This document shows positions 55,185 to 64,000 of a stretch of 64,000 bases of DNA, in pieces; position 1 is the first letter of the stretch, and each line of letters opens with the position of its first letter. Where the stretch lies: the NCBI RefSeq assembly GCF_003201855.1, contig NZ_QJKI01000002.1, positions 124,001 to 188,000 on the forward strand, written 5' to 3'. This DNA is from Rivihabitans pingtungensis. Lineage in GTDB: Bacteria > Pseudomonadota > Gammaproteobacteria > Burkholderiales > Aquaspirillaceae. Below the pieces are notes generated by a model. It was not told where the DNA came from and did not search any database. It worked only from the letters and a program-made list of their open reading frames with translations. The position numbers and the translations under genes were made by a program.

Positions 55185-55236
55185 TTCACCCGCAGGCGGC
55201 GCGCCGCCTGCGGCAAAACCATAAGGAGACACAGGG

Positions 55237-55977
55237 ATGCAATTCAATGGACAGGTGGCGCTGGTGACCGGCGCTTCTCGCGGCATTGGCGCTGCGATTG
55301 CTGAAACCCTGGCGCAAGCTGGCGCCAAGGTGATTGGCACCGCCACCACCGCCGACGGCGCCGCCGCCATCGACGCCCGCCTGGCCCCGCTGGGCGGCGC
55401 CGGTGTGGCGTTTAATGTCACTGGCGGCGCGGAAGCGGTGGATGCGCTGATCAGCGACGTCGAAACCCGCTTTGGCCCGGTGGCCATTCTGGTCAACAAT
55501 GCTGGCATCACCCGCGACCAATTGCTGATGCGCATGAAGGACGAGGACTGGGACGCCATCATGGACACCAACCTCAAGTCGGTGTACCGCTTGTCCAAAG
55601 CGGTGCTGCGCGGCATGATGAAGGCGCGCAGCGGCCGCATCATCAATATCGCCTCGGTGGTGGGCGTGTCCGGCAACGCCGGCCAGTGCAACTACGCCGC
55701 CGCCAAGGCCGCGATTATTGGTTTTTCCAAATCGCTGGCGCTGGAAGTCGGCAGCCGCGGCATCACCGTCAACAGCGTGGCGCCGGGCTTTATCGACACC
55801 GACATGACCCGCGCCCTGCCCGAAGCGCAGCGCGCCGCGCTGGTCAACCAGATTGCCCTGGGCCGTCTGGGCGAAGCGCAAGACATTGCCGACACCGTGG
55901 CTTTTCTGGCCTCGGCGCAGGCCAAGTACATCACCGGCCAGACACTGCACGTCAATGGCGGTATGCTGATGCCGTAA
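55237..55977 (+). CDS. fabG: 3-oxoacyl-ACP reductase
   Basis: A 246-residue short-chain dehydrogenase that reduces beta-ketoacyl-ACP with NADPH. It has the nucleotide-binding TGASRGIG (12-19), NNAGITRDQLLMRMKDEDW, the catalytic Ser and YxxxK in NIASVVGVSGNAGQCNYAAAKAAIIGFSKSLA, and the C-terminal ITGQTLHVNGGMLMP. Length is near E. coli FabG (244). AAGGAGACAC precedes the start. Confidence 0.98.
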   Translation: MQFNGQVALVTGASRGIGAAIAETLAQAGAKVIGTATTADGAAAIDARLAPLGGAGVAFNVTGGAEAVDALISDVETRFGPVAILVNNAGITRDQLLMRMKDEDWDAIMDTNLKSVYRLSKAVLRGMMKARSGRIINIASVVGVSGNAGQCNYAAAKAAIIGFSKSLALEVGSRGITVNSVAPGFIDTDMTRALPEAQRAALVNQIALGRLGEAQDIADTVAFLASAQAKYITGQTLHVNGGMLMP

Positions 55978-56176
55978 ATTGGCTCGCAGGGACGACAAGT
56001 CCCGGGGCAGAATGCTTGTCTGCGGCTGGCCGGTCAAGGACAATGGCAATTTTACGCGACACCTTGGGTCAGTCTTTGCCAGGCTGGCGCAAGTGGCGCT
56101 AGGTGGCCTCAAGGTTTTTTTGTTAGAATGCCGGGGTTTTTGGTTACCCCAACACGAAAGGTAAGGGTTTACACAA

Positions 56177-56413
56177 ATGGAAAACATCGAAGCACGTGTC
56201 AAGAAGATCGTGGCCGAGCAACTGGGCGTGAACGAAGCTGAAGTGAAGAACGAATCTTCCTTCGTCGACGATCTGGGCGCGGATTCGCTCGACACCGTCG
56301 AACTGGTGATGGCGCTGGAAGAAGAATTCGGCTGCGAAATCCCGGACGAAGAAGCTGAAAAGATCACCACCGTTCAGCAAGCCATCGACTACGTGAGCGG
56401 CCACCAAGGCTAA
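56177..56413 (+). CDS. acpP: Acyl carrier protein
   Basis: A 78-residue acidic protein with the phosphopantetheine attachment serine in [22 protein letters not shown] (Ser 37) and C-terminal [20 protein letters not shown]. Length equals E. coli ACP. A TAGAAT box near 56124 may mark its own promoter, which would fit the high expression needed. Between fabG and acpP there are 199 bp without a gene. Confidence 0.99.
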   Translation: MENIEARVKKIVAEQLGVNEAEVKNESSFVDDLGADSLDTVELVMALEEEFGCEIPDEEAEKITTVQQAIDYVSGHQG

Positions 56414-56564
56414 GGCTCGCGTTGCCGCGCAAGTGGCAGACAGTCGTCCAGACGCCCGCCGGCAACCCGGCCGGCGTCTGTCGCGTCTTCCGGTGTTTTT
56501 GTTTGAGCGTGTGCATGCACTTTCCCGCAAACACACCGTTTTGTTCCTCAGTAAGGAGTGCATC

Positions 56565-57803
56565 TTGGCAAGACGCAGAGTCGTCATCACCGGCCTTGGT
56601 CTGGTGAGCCCGGTCGGCAACGATGTCGCAACCGGTTGGGCCAACATCGTCGCCGGCAAATCCGGCATCACCCGCATCAGCAAGTTCGACGCGCAGGCCA
56701 TGGCCTGCCAGGTGGCCGGCGAAGTGCGTGACTTCGATGTCAGCGCCTACATTCCTGCCAAGGATGCCCGCCGCATGGACGTGTTCATCCATTACGGCAT
56801 GGCGGCCGGCATCCAGGCCGTGCGCGACGCCGGGCTGGAAAGCGCAGACCTCGACCCCGAGCGCGTCGGCGTGATCATCGGCTCCGGCATTGGCGGCCTG
56901 CCGATGATTGAAGACACCCACAACGCCTATCTGGCCGGCGGCCCGCGCAAGATCTCGCCGTTCTTCATCCCCGGCTCGATCAGCAATATGGTGTCGGGCA
57001 ATCTGTCCATCCTGTTTGGCTACAAAGGTCCCAGCTACGCCATCGTGTCGGCCTGCACCACCGCCACCCATTCGATTGGCGACGCCGCGCGCCTGATCGA
57101 ATACGGCGATGCCGACGTGATGGTGGCCGGCGGTACTGAAGCCACCATTTGCCCGCTGGCGATTGGCGGTTTCTCCTCGGCCAAGGCCCTGTCCACCCGT
57201 AACGACGACCCGGCCACCGCCAGCCGTCCGTGGGATGCCGGCCGCGATGGCTTTGTGATGGGCGAAGGCGCCGGCGTGATGGTGCTGGAAGAATACGAAC
57301 ACGCCAAAAAGCGTGGCGCCACCATCTACGCTGAGCTGGCCGGTTATGGCATGAGCTCCGACGCCCACCACATGACCGCCCCGTGCGAAGACGGCGACGG
57401 CGCCATGCGCTGTATGAAGAACGCGCTGAAAAACGCCGGCATGAACCCGGACGAAGTGGACTACGTCAACGCTCACGGTACCTCCACCCCGCTGGGCGAT
57501 GTGGCGGAAACCGTGGCGGTGAAACGCTGCTTTGGCGAACACGCCTACAAGTTGGCGGTCAGCTCGACCAAGTCGATGACCGGCCACCTGCTGGGCGCGG
57601 CGGGCGGTATTGAAGCCCTGTTCTCGGCGCTGGCGGTGTATCACCAGATCCTGCCGCCGACCATCAACCTGAACCAGCCGGGCGAAGGTTGCGATCTGGA
57701 CTACGTGCCGAACACCGCGCGCGACGCCAAGATCAACGTGGCGCTGTCCAACTCGTTTGGCTTTGGCGGCACCAATGGGACGCTGATCTTCAAGCGCATC
57801 TAA
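56565..57803 (+). CDS. fabF: 3-oxoacyl-ACP synthase II
   Basis: A 412-residue elongating condensing enzyme (malonyl-ACP plus acyl-ACP). The catalytic Cys lies in [15 protein letters not shown], the two His in [16 protein letters not shown] and [14 protein letters not shown]. The C-terminal [13 protein letters not shown] is diagnostic. TTG 56565 is taken as start: TAAGGAG lies 7 nt upstream and the product begins [19 protein letters not shown], matching the family; no ATG suits, and the open frame upstream to 56433 has no conserved sequence. It is the last gene of the fab cluster, with a terminator at 57832. Confidence 0.96.
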   Translation: MARRRVVITGLGLVSPVGNDVATGWANIVAGKSGITRISKFDAQAMACQVAGEVRDFDVSAYIPAKDARRMDVFIHYGMAAGIQAVRDAGLESADLDPERVGVIIGSGIGGLPMIEDTHNAYLAGGPRKISPFFIPGSISNMVSGNLSILFGYKGPSYAIVSACTTATHSIGDAARLIEYGDADVMVAGGTEATICPLAIGGFSSAKALSTRNDDPATASRPWDAGRDGFVMGEGAGVMVLEEYEHAKKRGATIYAELAGYGMSSDAHHMTAPCEDGDGAMRCMKNALKNAGMNPDEVDYVNAHGTSTPLGDVAETVAVKRCFGEHAYKLAVSSTKSMTGHLLGAAGGIEALFSALAVYHQILPPTINLNQPGEGCDLDYVPNTARDAKINVALSNSFGFGGTNGTLIFKRI

Positions 57804-57831
57804 GCCGCTCTGCTGTTTCTTGCGTCTACAT

Positions 57832-57862
57832 ACAGCCCGCCTTTGGCGGGCTGTGTTGTTTT
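57832..57862 (+). terminator. Rho-independent terminator after fabF
   Basis: ACAGCCCGCC/GGCGGGCTGT with a 3-nt loop, followed by GTTGTTTT. Confidence 0.88.
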
Positions 57863-57954
57863 GGCGCTTAGCCGCCTAATTGCGTATCTTCGCGTATTGT
57901 TTACGCCTTTATCCGGTTTTAAGCTGAGCGCTTCGCTACTGCCGAAAGCCTAGC

Positions 57955-58914
57955 ATGGATAGCCCCGACGACTATGACAGCCCGTGGAAAGAAGCTGTCG
58001 AGAGTTACTTCCCTGAGTTTATTGAGTTCTACTTTCCCGACGCCAGTCAGCAAATAGACTGGGCGCGCGGTCATGTGTTTTTGGACCAAGAGCTGCGCGC
58101 TGTGGTGCAGGATGCTGAGCTGGGCAAGCGCTTTGTGGATAAGCTGGCCAAATTAGCACTGCGCGACGGCAGCGAGCGTTGGGTGTATGTGCATCTGGAA
58201 GTGCAGGGCAGCGCCCAGGCGGAATTTGCCGAGCGGATGTTTGTCTATCATTACCGGCTGTTCGACCGCTACCGGCAACCCGTCGCCAGCCTGGCCTTGT
58301 TAGCCGACACCACCGCCAGCTGGCGACCCACCCAGTTTGGTTATCAGGCGCTGGGTTGTTCGATCGAGTTGAACTTCCCCACCGCCAAGTTGCTGGACTA
58401 CGCTACCCATCAAGACCAGCTGTATCAAAATCCTAACCCTTTCGCCCTGGTGACTCTGGCCCATTTGCTGACCCAAGCCACTCGGCAAGACATGAACGCC
58501 CGCTTCGTCGCCAAGTGGAAATTGGTGCAGTTGTTGTATCAGCGTGGCTGGGATAAACAACGGGTGATTGATTTGTTCAGCGTACTGGACTGGATGATGC
58601 GCCTGCCGGAACAGCTGAAACGTTCGCTGTGGCACAATATCGAAGTGCTTGAGGAGCAAGAGAAAATGCGTTACGTGACTTCTGTGGAGCAGATTGGAAT
58701 TGAAAAAGGCCTGTTGCAGGGCCGGCAGGAAGGCCGCATGACAGGGCGCGCCGAAGGCGAGGCCTACGCACTGCGCCGTCTGCTGCAAAAACGCTTTGGC
58801 CCGTTGTCCGAAGATGTGCTCGCCCGTTTGCAGAGCGCCAGCATCGACGAGCTGGAATTATGGCTGGATCGCGCCTTGGATGCGGACAGTCTGGCCGGGG
58901 TGTTTGCTCAGTAA
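57955..58914 (+). CDS. Rpn/YhgA-like PD-(D/E)XK nuclease-family protein with DUF4351 tail
   Basis: A 319-residue protein of the group annotated as recombination-promoting nuclease/putative transposase. The N-terminal DSPWKEAVESYFPEFIEFYFPDASQQIDW, the segment RWVYVHLEVQGS (the E-x-Q core of the PD-(D/E)XK fold) and FAERMFVYHYRLFDRYRQPVASLALLAD are characteristic. The C-terminus GEAYALRRLLQKRFGPLSEDVLARLQSASIDELELWLDRALDA is a DUF4351 domain. Rpn proteins are DNA nucleases that raise RecA-independent recombination; related genes often vary in copy number within a genome. It stands alone between fabF and pabB, with a different codon flavour. Confidence 0.88.
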   Translation: MDSPDDYDSPWKEAVESYFPEFIEFYFPDASQQIDWARGHVFLDQELRAVVQDAELGKRFVDKLAKLALRDGSERWVYVHLEVQGSAQAEFAERMFVYHYRLFDRYRQPVASLALLADTTASWRPTQFGYQALGCSIELNFPTAKLLDYATHQDQLYQNPNPFALVTLAHLLTQATRQDMNARFVAKWKLVQLLYQRGWDKQRVIDLFSVLDWMMRLPEQLKRSLWHNIEVLEEQEKMRYVTSVEQIGIEKGLLQGRQEGRMTGRAEGEAYALRRLLQKRFGPLSEDVLARLQSASIDELELWLDRALDADSLAGVFAQ

Positions 58915-58923
58915 GCATTGCTA

Positions 58924-58985
58924 TCAAGCCCTCCTGGCGTTGTGGTACGGCGTTGTCGCACGACTGTGTTTTCTGCGCGCATCTT
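58924..58985. repeat. Decayed fragment of the palindromic dispersed repeat
   Basis: TCAAGCCCTCCTGGCGTTGT, followed by GGTACGGCGTTGTCGCACGACTGT, resembles the left half of the palindrome. The right arm is not recognisable. It lies 10 bp after the Rpn-like gene. Confidence 0.5.
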
Positions 58986-59118
58986 TGCACTGCGTATTGT
59001 CAGCTCCCGTTGACGCCCTGGGGTTTTGGCGTGTCAGCTTGCATGCTGTTGACCGCGCTTGACAGCCGGGGCGGCCGTGTTACCCTCAGCCCGGTTTTCT
59101 TATTCTTTTGTCGGTTCA

Positions 59119-60405
59119 ATGCACACCCTTTCGCTCTCTCATACCCCTGATCTGCTTGCCCTGGCCGCCGCCGAGCCTGCGCACTTCCCTTGCTTGTTGC
59201 AATCGGCGGGCAGCCAGGGTTGGGATATTCTGGCGGCGTTTCCTGAAGACGTGCGCGTGTACGGTGCCGGCCAGGCGGCGGAGCTGGCGGCGGACTTGGC
59301 CGCCTTGCCGGTGGGCGATGGTTGGGCGACGGGCGAGTTGCCGTTTCGCGGCGGCTGGTTTTTTTATCTGGGTTATGAGTTGCTCGAGCAATTTGAGCCC
59401 AGCGTGCCGGTGGGACTGGAGGATGATTTTCCGCTGGGCGCCTTGTTGCGCGTGCCGGCGGCGATTTTGGTCAACCGCGCCGATGCCAGCGCCTGGCTGG
59501 TGGCCGAGCATCGTGAACAACTGGACCGGCTGATCGCCAGCCTGGCCGACGCGCCGGCCTTTAACCCGCGCGCGCCGCAGGTGGCCCGCGTGCAGGAAGA
59601 CCCGCCGCAGGCTTTTACCGACGCCGTGCGCCGCATTCAGCGCTATATCCGCGAAGGCGATGTGTTTCAGGTGAATGTGTCGCGTCAGTGGGATGTCACG
59701 CTGGCGCAGTCCTTGAGCCCGGCCGAGGTGTTTGCCGCGCTGCGGCTGGCCAATCCGGCGCCGTTTTCCGCGCTGTTGCAATTGGGCGAGCATGCGGTGG
59801 TCAGCTCGTCGCCGGAGCGGCTGGTGCGGGTGGTGGATGGCTGGGCGGACACCCGGCCGATTGCCGGCACCCATCCGCGCTCGCCCGACCCCATCGAAGA
59901 CGCAGCCCTGCGCCAACGCCTGATCGACAATGCCAAAGAACGCGCCGAGCACATCATGCTGATCGACCTGGAGCGCAATGATCTGGGGCGCATCTGCCTG
60001 CCGGGCACGGTGGAAGTCAACGAATTGATGGCGGTGGCCAGCTACAGCTATGTGCACCACATCGAATCCAATGTGCGCGGGCGCAAGCGCCATGAGGTCA
60101 GCCCGGCGCAGGTGATGCGCGCGCTGTTTCCCGGCGGCACCATCACCGGCTGCCCGAAGGTGCGCACCATGCAGATCATCCGCGAGCTGGAAACTGCGCC
60201 GCGCCGCGCCTACACCGGCAGCCTGGGTTATCTGAACCATGATGGCACGCTGGACAGCAATATCCTGATTCGCACCTTTATGCACACTGGTGCGCAGCTG
60301 CGTTTTCGCGCGGGCGCCGGCATTGTTGCCGACTCCGACCCCGAGCGCGAATTGCAGGAAACCCGCCACAAGGCGCGCGGCCTCTTGCGCGCGCTGGGGC
60401 AGTAA
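59119..60405 (+). CDS. pabB: Aminodeoxychorismate synthase component I
   Basis: A 428-residue chorismate-utilising enzyme that forms 4-amino-4-deoxychorismate for folate synthesis. Conserved parts: RIQRYIREGDVFQVNVSRQW, FSALLQLGEHAVVSSSPERLVRV, TRPIAGTHPRSPDP, NAKERAEHIMLIDLERNDLGRIC, HHIESNVRGR, and FPGGTITGCPKVRTMQIIRELE. The TGCPK form is seen in PabB rather than TrpE. No glutamine amidotransferase domain is fused, so a PabA/TrpG partner must be elsewhere. ATG 59119 gives MHTLSLSHTP; the frame opens at 59059. Confidence 0.92.
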   Translation: MHTLSLSHTPDLLALAAAEPAHFPCLLQSAGSQGWDILAAFPEDVRVYGAGQAAELAADLAALPVGDGWATGELPFRGGWFFYLGYELLEQFEPSVPVGLEDDFPLGALLRVPAAILVNRADASAWLVAEHREQLDRLIASLADAPAFNPRAPQVARVQEDPPQAFTDAVRRIQRYIREGDVFQVNVSRQWDVTLAQSLSPAEVFAALRLANPAPFSALLQLGEHAVVSSSPERLVRVVDGWADTRPIAGTHPRSPDPIEDAALRQRLIDNAKERAEHIMLIDLERNDLGRICLPGTVEVNELMAVASYSYVHHIESNVRGRKRHEVSPAQVMRALFPGGTITGCPKVRTMQIIRELETAPRRAYTGSLGYLNHDGTLDSNILIRTFMHTGAQLRFRAGAGIVADSDPERELQETRHKARGLLRALGQ

Positions 60406-60477
60406 GCGCCGCCAACAAACGGCCAGGCCGCATGACAACGCCAGGAAGGGTGCGTGAGCTGGCGCGTCTGGCCGCCG

Positions 60478-61671
60478 TCAGTCTTGATCCGGCAAAAACA
60501 GCCCCAGCAAATCATTCAAAAAGCGCTGCCCGGCCAGGGTCGGGCGCAGCCAGTCGCCGTCGCGCTGCACCCAGCCGCGCGCCTGTGCTTGCTCCAGCGC
60601 CGGCAGGATGGTGCTGAGCGGCAGGCCGGTGCGTTCGTTGAACAGGCTGAGCGCAAAGCCCTCAGTCAGGCGCAGCGCGTTCATCATGAACTCAAACGCC
60701 AGGTCAGCGTGCGCCACCGGCTGGCTGGTCTGCACCTGGCTGCCCTGCGCCACGCCGGCCAGATAGGCTGCCGGCTGTTTGTGGCGCATATCGCGCTGGA
60801 TGCGGTCGTGAAACGACAGCTTGCCGTGCGCGCCGGCACCAATGCCCAGGTAATCGCCAAACGTCCAGTAATTCAGGTTGTGCCGCGCCTGATGGCCGGG
60901 CAGGGCAAACGCCGAGGTTTCGTAATGGACAAATCCAGCCGCCGCCAGCCGCGCCTCGATGGCTTCCTGCATATCAGCCGCCAGGTCGTCGTCGGGTAGA
61001 TTGGCCGGCGGGCGGGCGGCAAACAGGGTGTTGGGCTCCAGCGTCAGGTGATAGGCCGACAGATGGCGCGCGCCCAGCGCCAGCGCCTGTTCGACATCGG
61101 CCAGCGCCTGCTCCAGCGTCTGGCCGGGCAGGGCATACATGATGTCCAGATTGAAGGTGTCGAAGTGGCGGCTGGCCTGCTCGGCGGCGCGGCGCGCTTC
61201 GTCGGCGCCATGAATGCGCCCCAGCGCGCTCAGGTGGCCGGGGTGAAAGCTTTGCACGCCAATCGACAGCCGGTTTACCCCCGCCGCGCGATAGCCGGCG
61301 AACTGGGCGATTTCCAGCGTGCCGGGGTTGGCTTCCAGGGTAATTTCTGCGTCCGGGTTGAGCTTGAGCCGGGCATCCAGTGCGCGCAGCAGGCGGTCGA
61401 TATGCGCCGGGCTGAACAGGCTGGGCGTGCCGCCGCCCATGAACACCGTTTGCACGCGCCGGCCCCAGATCAAGGGCAGGGCGCTTTCCAGGTCGGCAAT
61501 CAGCGCGTCGATATAGCCGTCCTGGTCCAGCGCGCTGCGCGGCTCGTGCGAGTTGAAGTCGCAATACGGACATTTGCGCACGCACCAGGGAAAGTGAATG
61601 TACAGCGACAAGGGCGGCAGGCTGTCCAGCCGCCAGGCGGCGGCGCGCGGGTGAAATTGCAGCGGAATCAT
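60478..61671 (-). CDS. hemW: Radical SAM heme chaperone HemW
   Basis: A 397-residue radical SAM protein with the [4Fe-4S] motif in YIHFPWCVRKCPYCDFNSHE (CxxxCxxC). Further HemW/HemN-like blocks: VFMGGGTPSLFSPAHIDRLL, ITLEANPG, GVNRLSIGVQSF, FNLDIMYALPGQTLEQALADVEQAL and LGIGAGAHGKLSF. HemW (formerly HemN-like YggW) binds heme and is not a coproporphyrinogen oxidase. It overlaps rdgB by 4 bp, the same rdgB-hemW order as in many proteobacteria (yggV-yggW in E. coli). Confidence 0.95.
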   Translation of the reverse strand: MIPLQFHPRAAAWRLDSLPPLSLYIHFPWCVRKCPYCDFNSHEPRSALDQDGYIDALIADLESALPLIWGRRVQTVFMGGGTPSLFSPAHIDRLLRALDARLKLNPDAEITLEANPGTLEIAQFAGYRAAGVNRLSIGVQSFHPGHLSALGRIHGADEARRAAEQASRHFDTFNLDIMYALPGQTLEQALADVEQALALGARHLSAYHLTLEPNTLFAARPPANLPDDDLAADMQEAIEARLAAAGFVHYETSAFALPGHQARHNLNYWTFGDYLGIGAGAHGKLSFHDRIQRDMRHKQPAAYLAGVAQGSQVQTSQPVAHADLAFEFMMNALRLTEGFALSLFNERTGLPLSTILPALEQAQARGWVQRDGDWLRPTLAGQRFLNDLLGLFLPDQD

Positions 61672-62267
61672 GCCTGCCCCAGCTCGGCCAGCTTGGCCGC
61701 TAGCGCGCGCATGGCCTGGCCGCGATGGCTGACGGCGTTTTTGGCGGCGGCGTCCATCTCAGCCACGGACACGCTTTCGCCCTGAGCCTGGAACAGCGGG
61801 TCGTACCCAAAGCCGCCGTCGCCTTGCGCGGCGCTGAGCACCTGGCCGCGCCAGACGCCGTCGGCGATGATGGGTTGCGGGTCGTCGGCGTGGCGCACCA
61901 GCACCAGCACGCAGTAGTAGTGGCCGCTGCGCGGGGTTTTCCCGTCCAGCGCGGCCAGCAGGGCGGCGTTGTTGCGGGCGTCGGATTTGGGTTCGCCGGC
62001 AAAGCGTGCGGACAGCACGCCGGGGGCGCCGCCCAGGGCATCGACGCACAGGCCGGAGTCGTCGGCCAGCGCCGGCAGGCCGGTGAGCCGGCTGGCGTGG
62101 CGGGCTTTGGCCAGGGCGTTTTCGACAAAGGTGTGGAAGGGTTCTTCGGCTTCCGGGACGTTCAGTTCGCCTTGGGCGATGACTTGGCAGCCCAGGGGGG
62201 CGAGCAGGGCGGAGAATTCGCGCAGTTTGCCGGCGTTATTGCTGGCCAGCACCAGTTTTTTGAGCAT
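61668..62267 (-). CDS. rdgB: XTP/dITP pyrophosphatase
   Basis: A 199-residue Ham1-family enzyme that removes non-canonical purine nucleotides (dITP, XTP). It has KLVLASNNAGKLREFSALL at the N-terminus, the metal-binding segment ALADDSGLCVDALGGAPGVLSARFAG and the C-terminal DGGFGYDPLFQ and SHRGQAMRAL. Length equals E. coli RdgB (197). It is transcribed before hemW, with a coupling overlap. Confidence 0.97.
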   Translation of the reverse strand: MLKKLVLASNNAGKLREFSALLAPLGCQVIAQGELNVPEAEEPFHTFVENALAKARHASRLTGLPALADDSGLCVDALGGAPGVLSARFAGEPKSDARNNAALLAALDGKTPRSGHYYCVLVLVRHADDPQPIIADGVWRGQVLSAAQGDGGFGYDPLFQAQGESVSVAEMDAAAKNAVSHRGQAMRALAAKLAELGQA

Positions 62268-62299
62268 TTTGGGGTCCTGGATTCGGTGAAGAATGAATG

Positions 62300-62565
62300 G
62301 ATGCCGCGCTGCGCGCGGGGTTTGATGTGGGGCGGGGTTTCACCCCGCACCCGACCCTATTTCTTTGTCTCGCCAAAGAAATAGGGGAAAGAAAGGCGAC
62401 CCGGGTGTCGCGGTCAGCCCTGCGGGCTGACTGCCTTGCGCTTCTCGAAAGTCAGGGCCGGCCCGGAATGGCGCGCCGCCTGCGGCGTCGCTTAGCCGGG
62501 CCGGAAAGCCCCCTGACTTTCTGCGATGCTCAGCGCGTCACACGGGAGGGCAAACCGGCTAAGCG
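62300..62565 (-). repeat. Multi-hairpin dispersed repeat (about 265 bp), copy 2
   Basis: It is nearly identical in reverse complement to 32838-33100. The outermost parts are more diverged than the core (from the GATGCTCAGCGCG end to the GGGGTGAAACCCC end). It fills most of the 62268-62638 gap; nothing else is recognised there. Confidence 0.9.
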
Positions 62566-62638
62566 CGACAGACTCAAGACCATGGCGCGTGCGCATGTGC
62601 ATTCAGCGCCGCTGACAGGCAGGTGAGCCGGTGGTGTT

Positions 62639-63625
62639 TCATGCTTTTCCGCCCGCAGTCGGACACGCCTCTTGCAGCAGCGCCACCCGTTTTTCCGCCA
62701 GCCGGCGGCTGTCGGACAGCAGTTGGCGAAAGCGTCGGGCGCCGGGTTGGCCTTGGTAGAGGCCGAGGATGTGGCGGGTGAGGTTGTTCATGCGGTTGCC
62801 GTCGGCCAGTTCGCGGGCGATGTACGGGGTGATGGCGGCCAGGATGTCTTCGCGGCTGGGGATGGGGTGGTCGTCGCCGTAGTAGCGGGCGTCGAAGGCG
62901 GCCATCAGGTAGGGGTTGTGGTAGGCCTCGCGGCCGATCATCACGCCGTCCACATGCTGCAAGTGGGTGTCGATGTCTTCCAGCGTGCGCACGCCGCCGT
63001 TGATCAGGATTTCCAGCTCGGGGCGTTCTTGTTTCAGCCGGTACACATAGTCGTATTTCAGCGGCGGGATTTCCCGGTTTTCCTTGGGCGACAGGCCTTT
63101 CAGGATGGCGTTGCGGGCGTGCACGATAAACGTTGTGCAGCCGGCGGCGGCGACGGTGTCAACAAACTCGGCCAGAAAGCCATAGTGCTCGATTTGATCG
63201 ACGCCAATGCGGTGCTTGACCGTCACCGGGATGCTCACCGCGTCGCGCATGGCTTTCACGCAGTCGGCCACCAGCGCGGCTTCGTTCATCAGGCAGGCGC
63301 CAAAGGCGCCGCGCTGCACCCGCTCGGACGGACAGCCGACATTCAGGTTCACCTCGTCGTAGCCCCAGTTTTCTGCCAGTTTGGCGCAGTGCGCCAGGTC
63401 GGCCGGTTCGCTGCCGCCCAGTTGCAGGGCAATGGGCGATTCCATCGGGTCAAAGCGCAGGTGGCGCGGGATGTCGCCATGGATCAGCGCGCCAGTGGTC
63501 ACCATTTCGGTGTACAGCCAGGTGTGGCGGGTGATGTGGCGGGCAAAATAGCGGTAATGGCGGTCGGTCCAGTCCAGCATGGGGGCGACGGCCAGACGGC
63601 GAGGGGGCAGGGTGACGGCGGGCAT
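62639..63625 (-). CDS. dusA: tRNA-dihydrouridine(20/20a) synthase
   Basis: A 328-residue FMN enzyme that reduces uridines in the D-loop. The DusA subgroup features are RLAVAPMLDWTDRHYRYFARHITRHTWLYTEMV, the catalytic Cys in NLNVGCPSERVQRGAFGACLM, VKHRIGVDQ, FIVHARNAILKGLSPKENREIPPLKYDYVYRLK and LINGGVRTLEDIDTHLQHVDGVMIGREAYHNPY. The start at 63625 fits the family; frames upstream (to 63718) add an unsupported leader. It is near bpt, as in several betaproteobacteria. Confidence 0.96.
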   Translation of the reverse strand: MPAVTLPPRRLAVAPMLDWTDRHYRYFARHITRHTWLYTEMVTTGALIHGDIPRHLRFDPMESPIALQLGGSEPADLAHCAKLAENWGYDEVNLNVGCPSERVQRGAFGACLMNEAALVADCVKAMRDAVSIPVTVKHRIGVDQIEHYGFLAEFVDTVAAAGCTTFIVHARNAILKGLSPKENREIPPLKYDYVYRLKQERPELEILINGGVRTLEDIDTHLQHVDGVMIGREAYHNPYLMAAFDARYYGDDHPIPSREDILAAITPYIARELADGNRMNNLTRHILGLYQGQPGARRFRQLLSDSRRLAEKRVALLQEACPTAGGKA

Positions 63626-63736
63626 GAAATCAGCGTGAGTGACGGCGCAGCCAGCAGGCGTGCGCAAGTCTTTGTAATGAAACCGCGAATTATCCGGTGG
63701 CGCGCACGCCAGGGTCAAGCGTGTGCGGGTGATGTT

Positions 63737-64000
63737 TCAGTCGCTGGCTTGGTCAGGCGTGGCCATTTCCACCCAGCGCCCGTGACTCAGGCGCTCCAGC
63801 GGTCGGTAGATGGTTTTGTAGGCCATCTTGCGGCATTCGGCGATCCAGTAGCCCAGATACAGATACGACAGCCCGCGCAGGCGGGTTTCTTCGATTTGCC
63901 AGAGCACGTTGTACACGCCGTAGCTGGCGGATGCGTCGTCGGGTTCAAAAAACGTATACACCGCCGACAGGCCATCGGCCAGTTGGTCAATCAGGCTGAC
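63737..64000 (-). CDS. bpt: Aspartate/glutamate leucyltransferase (C-terminus, partial)
   Basis: The last 87 residues of a leucyl/arginyl-tRNA-protein transferase that adds Leu to N-terminal Asp or Glu, creating an N-degron for ClpS/ClpAP. The visible block [64 protein letters not shown] is nearly invariant in Bpt/Ate1-type proteins. The frame is open at the window end, so the N-terminal two thirds is outside. Confidence 0.93.
   Translation of the reverse strand, partial: VSLIDQLADGLSAVYTFFEPDDASASYGVYNVLWQIEETRLRGLSYLYLGYWIAECRKMAYKTIYRPLERLSHGRWVEMATPDQASD

Overview
The window comes from a GC-rich betaproteobacterium, most likely of the order Neisseriales (Chromobacteriaceae-like). This is inferred from the gene content and order: rplM-rpsI close to erpA, yceD-rpmF-plsX-fabHDG-acpP-fabF, a DUF1841 gene after trmB, bpt next to dusA, and sigma-70 promoters with GGCTATAAT cores. 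No species name is claimed. Most of the window is dense chromosomal housekeeping sequence with short spacers and many 4-bp ATGA/GTGA overlaps.

Layout. 1-4700: a ferredoxin-type oxidoreductase running off the left edge, an SDR protein, trmB, DUF1841, yceI, a parvulin PPIase and a gamma-glutamylcyclotransferase-like gene. 4704-18364: an fsr-type efflux gene, then a 636-bp non-coding region with two long G tracts, then a 7.7-kb gene for a giant exported repeat protein (DUF11/TIGR01451-like and SdrD-B-like repeats). This overlaps by 4 bp a 4.1-kb gene for an OmpA-domain outer-membrane barrel. 18402-22948: a macA-macB-nodT tripartite efflux operon. 23193-26338: a type I-E-like CRISPR array of 52 repeats and 51 spacers with no cas gene in the window. 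Two decayed repeats lie about 0.8 kb further on, beyond an LprI-type gene.

27344-48086: LysE exporter, truncated globin, purT, dadA, cheR, erpA, rpsI-rplM, relA, two TauE/SafE exporters around a LysR regulator, a lipoprotein, an acyltransferase, tRNA-Ser(GGA), psd, serS, a TetR/thioesterase divergent pair, DUF1304, mgtE (with a candidate leader peptide) and prmC. 48143-49815: a two-gene cassette of an ABC/OLD-type ATPase and a small unknown, possibly nuclease-like protein. It sits among housekeeping genes and is a candidate defence module. 49831-64000: a short RsmI-like methylase and Maf, yceD-rpmF and the fatty-acid synthesis operon (plsX, fabH, fabD, fabG, acpP, fabF), an Rpn/DUF4351 nuclease-like gene, pabB, hemW-rdgB, dusA and the end of bpt.

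Two dispersed non-coding repeat families are visible. One is a 110-114-bp near-perfect palindrome (four full copies at 3840, 31111, 41141 and 42421, plus two decayed ones). The other is a roughly 265-bp multi-hairpin element in two inverted copies (32838 and 62300). No transposase, integrase or prophage gene was seen.
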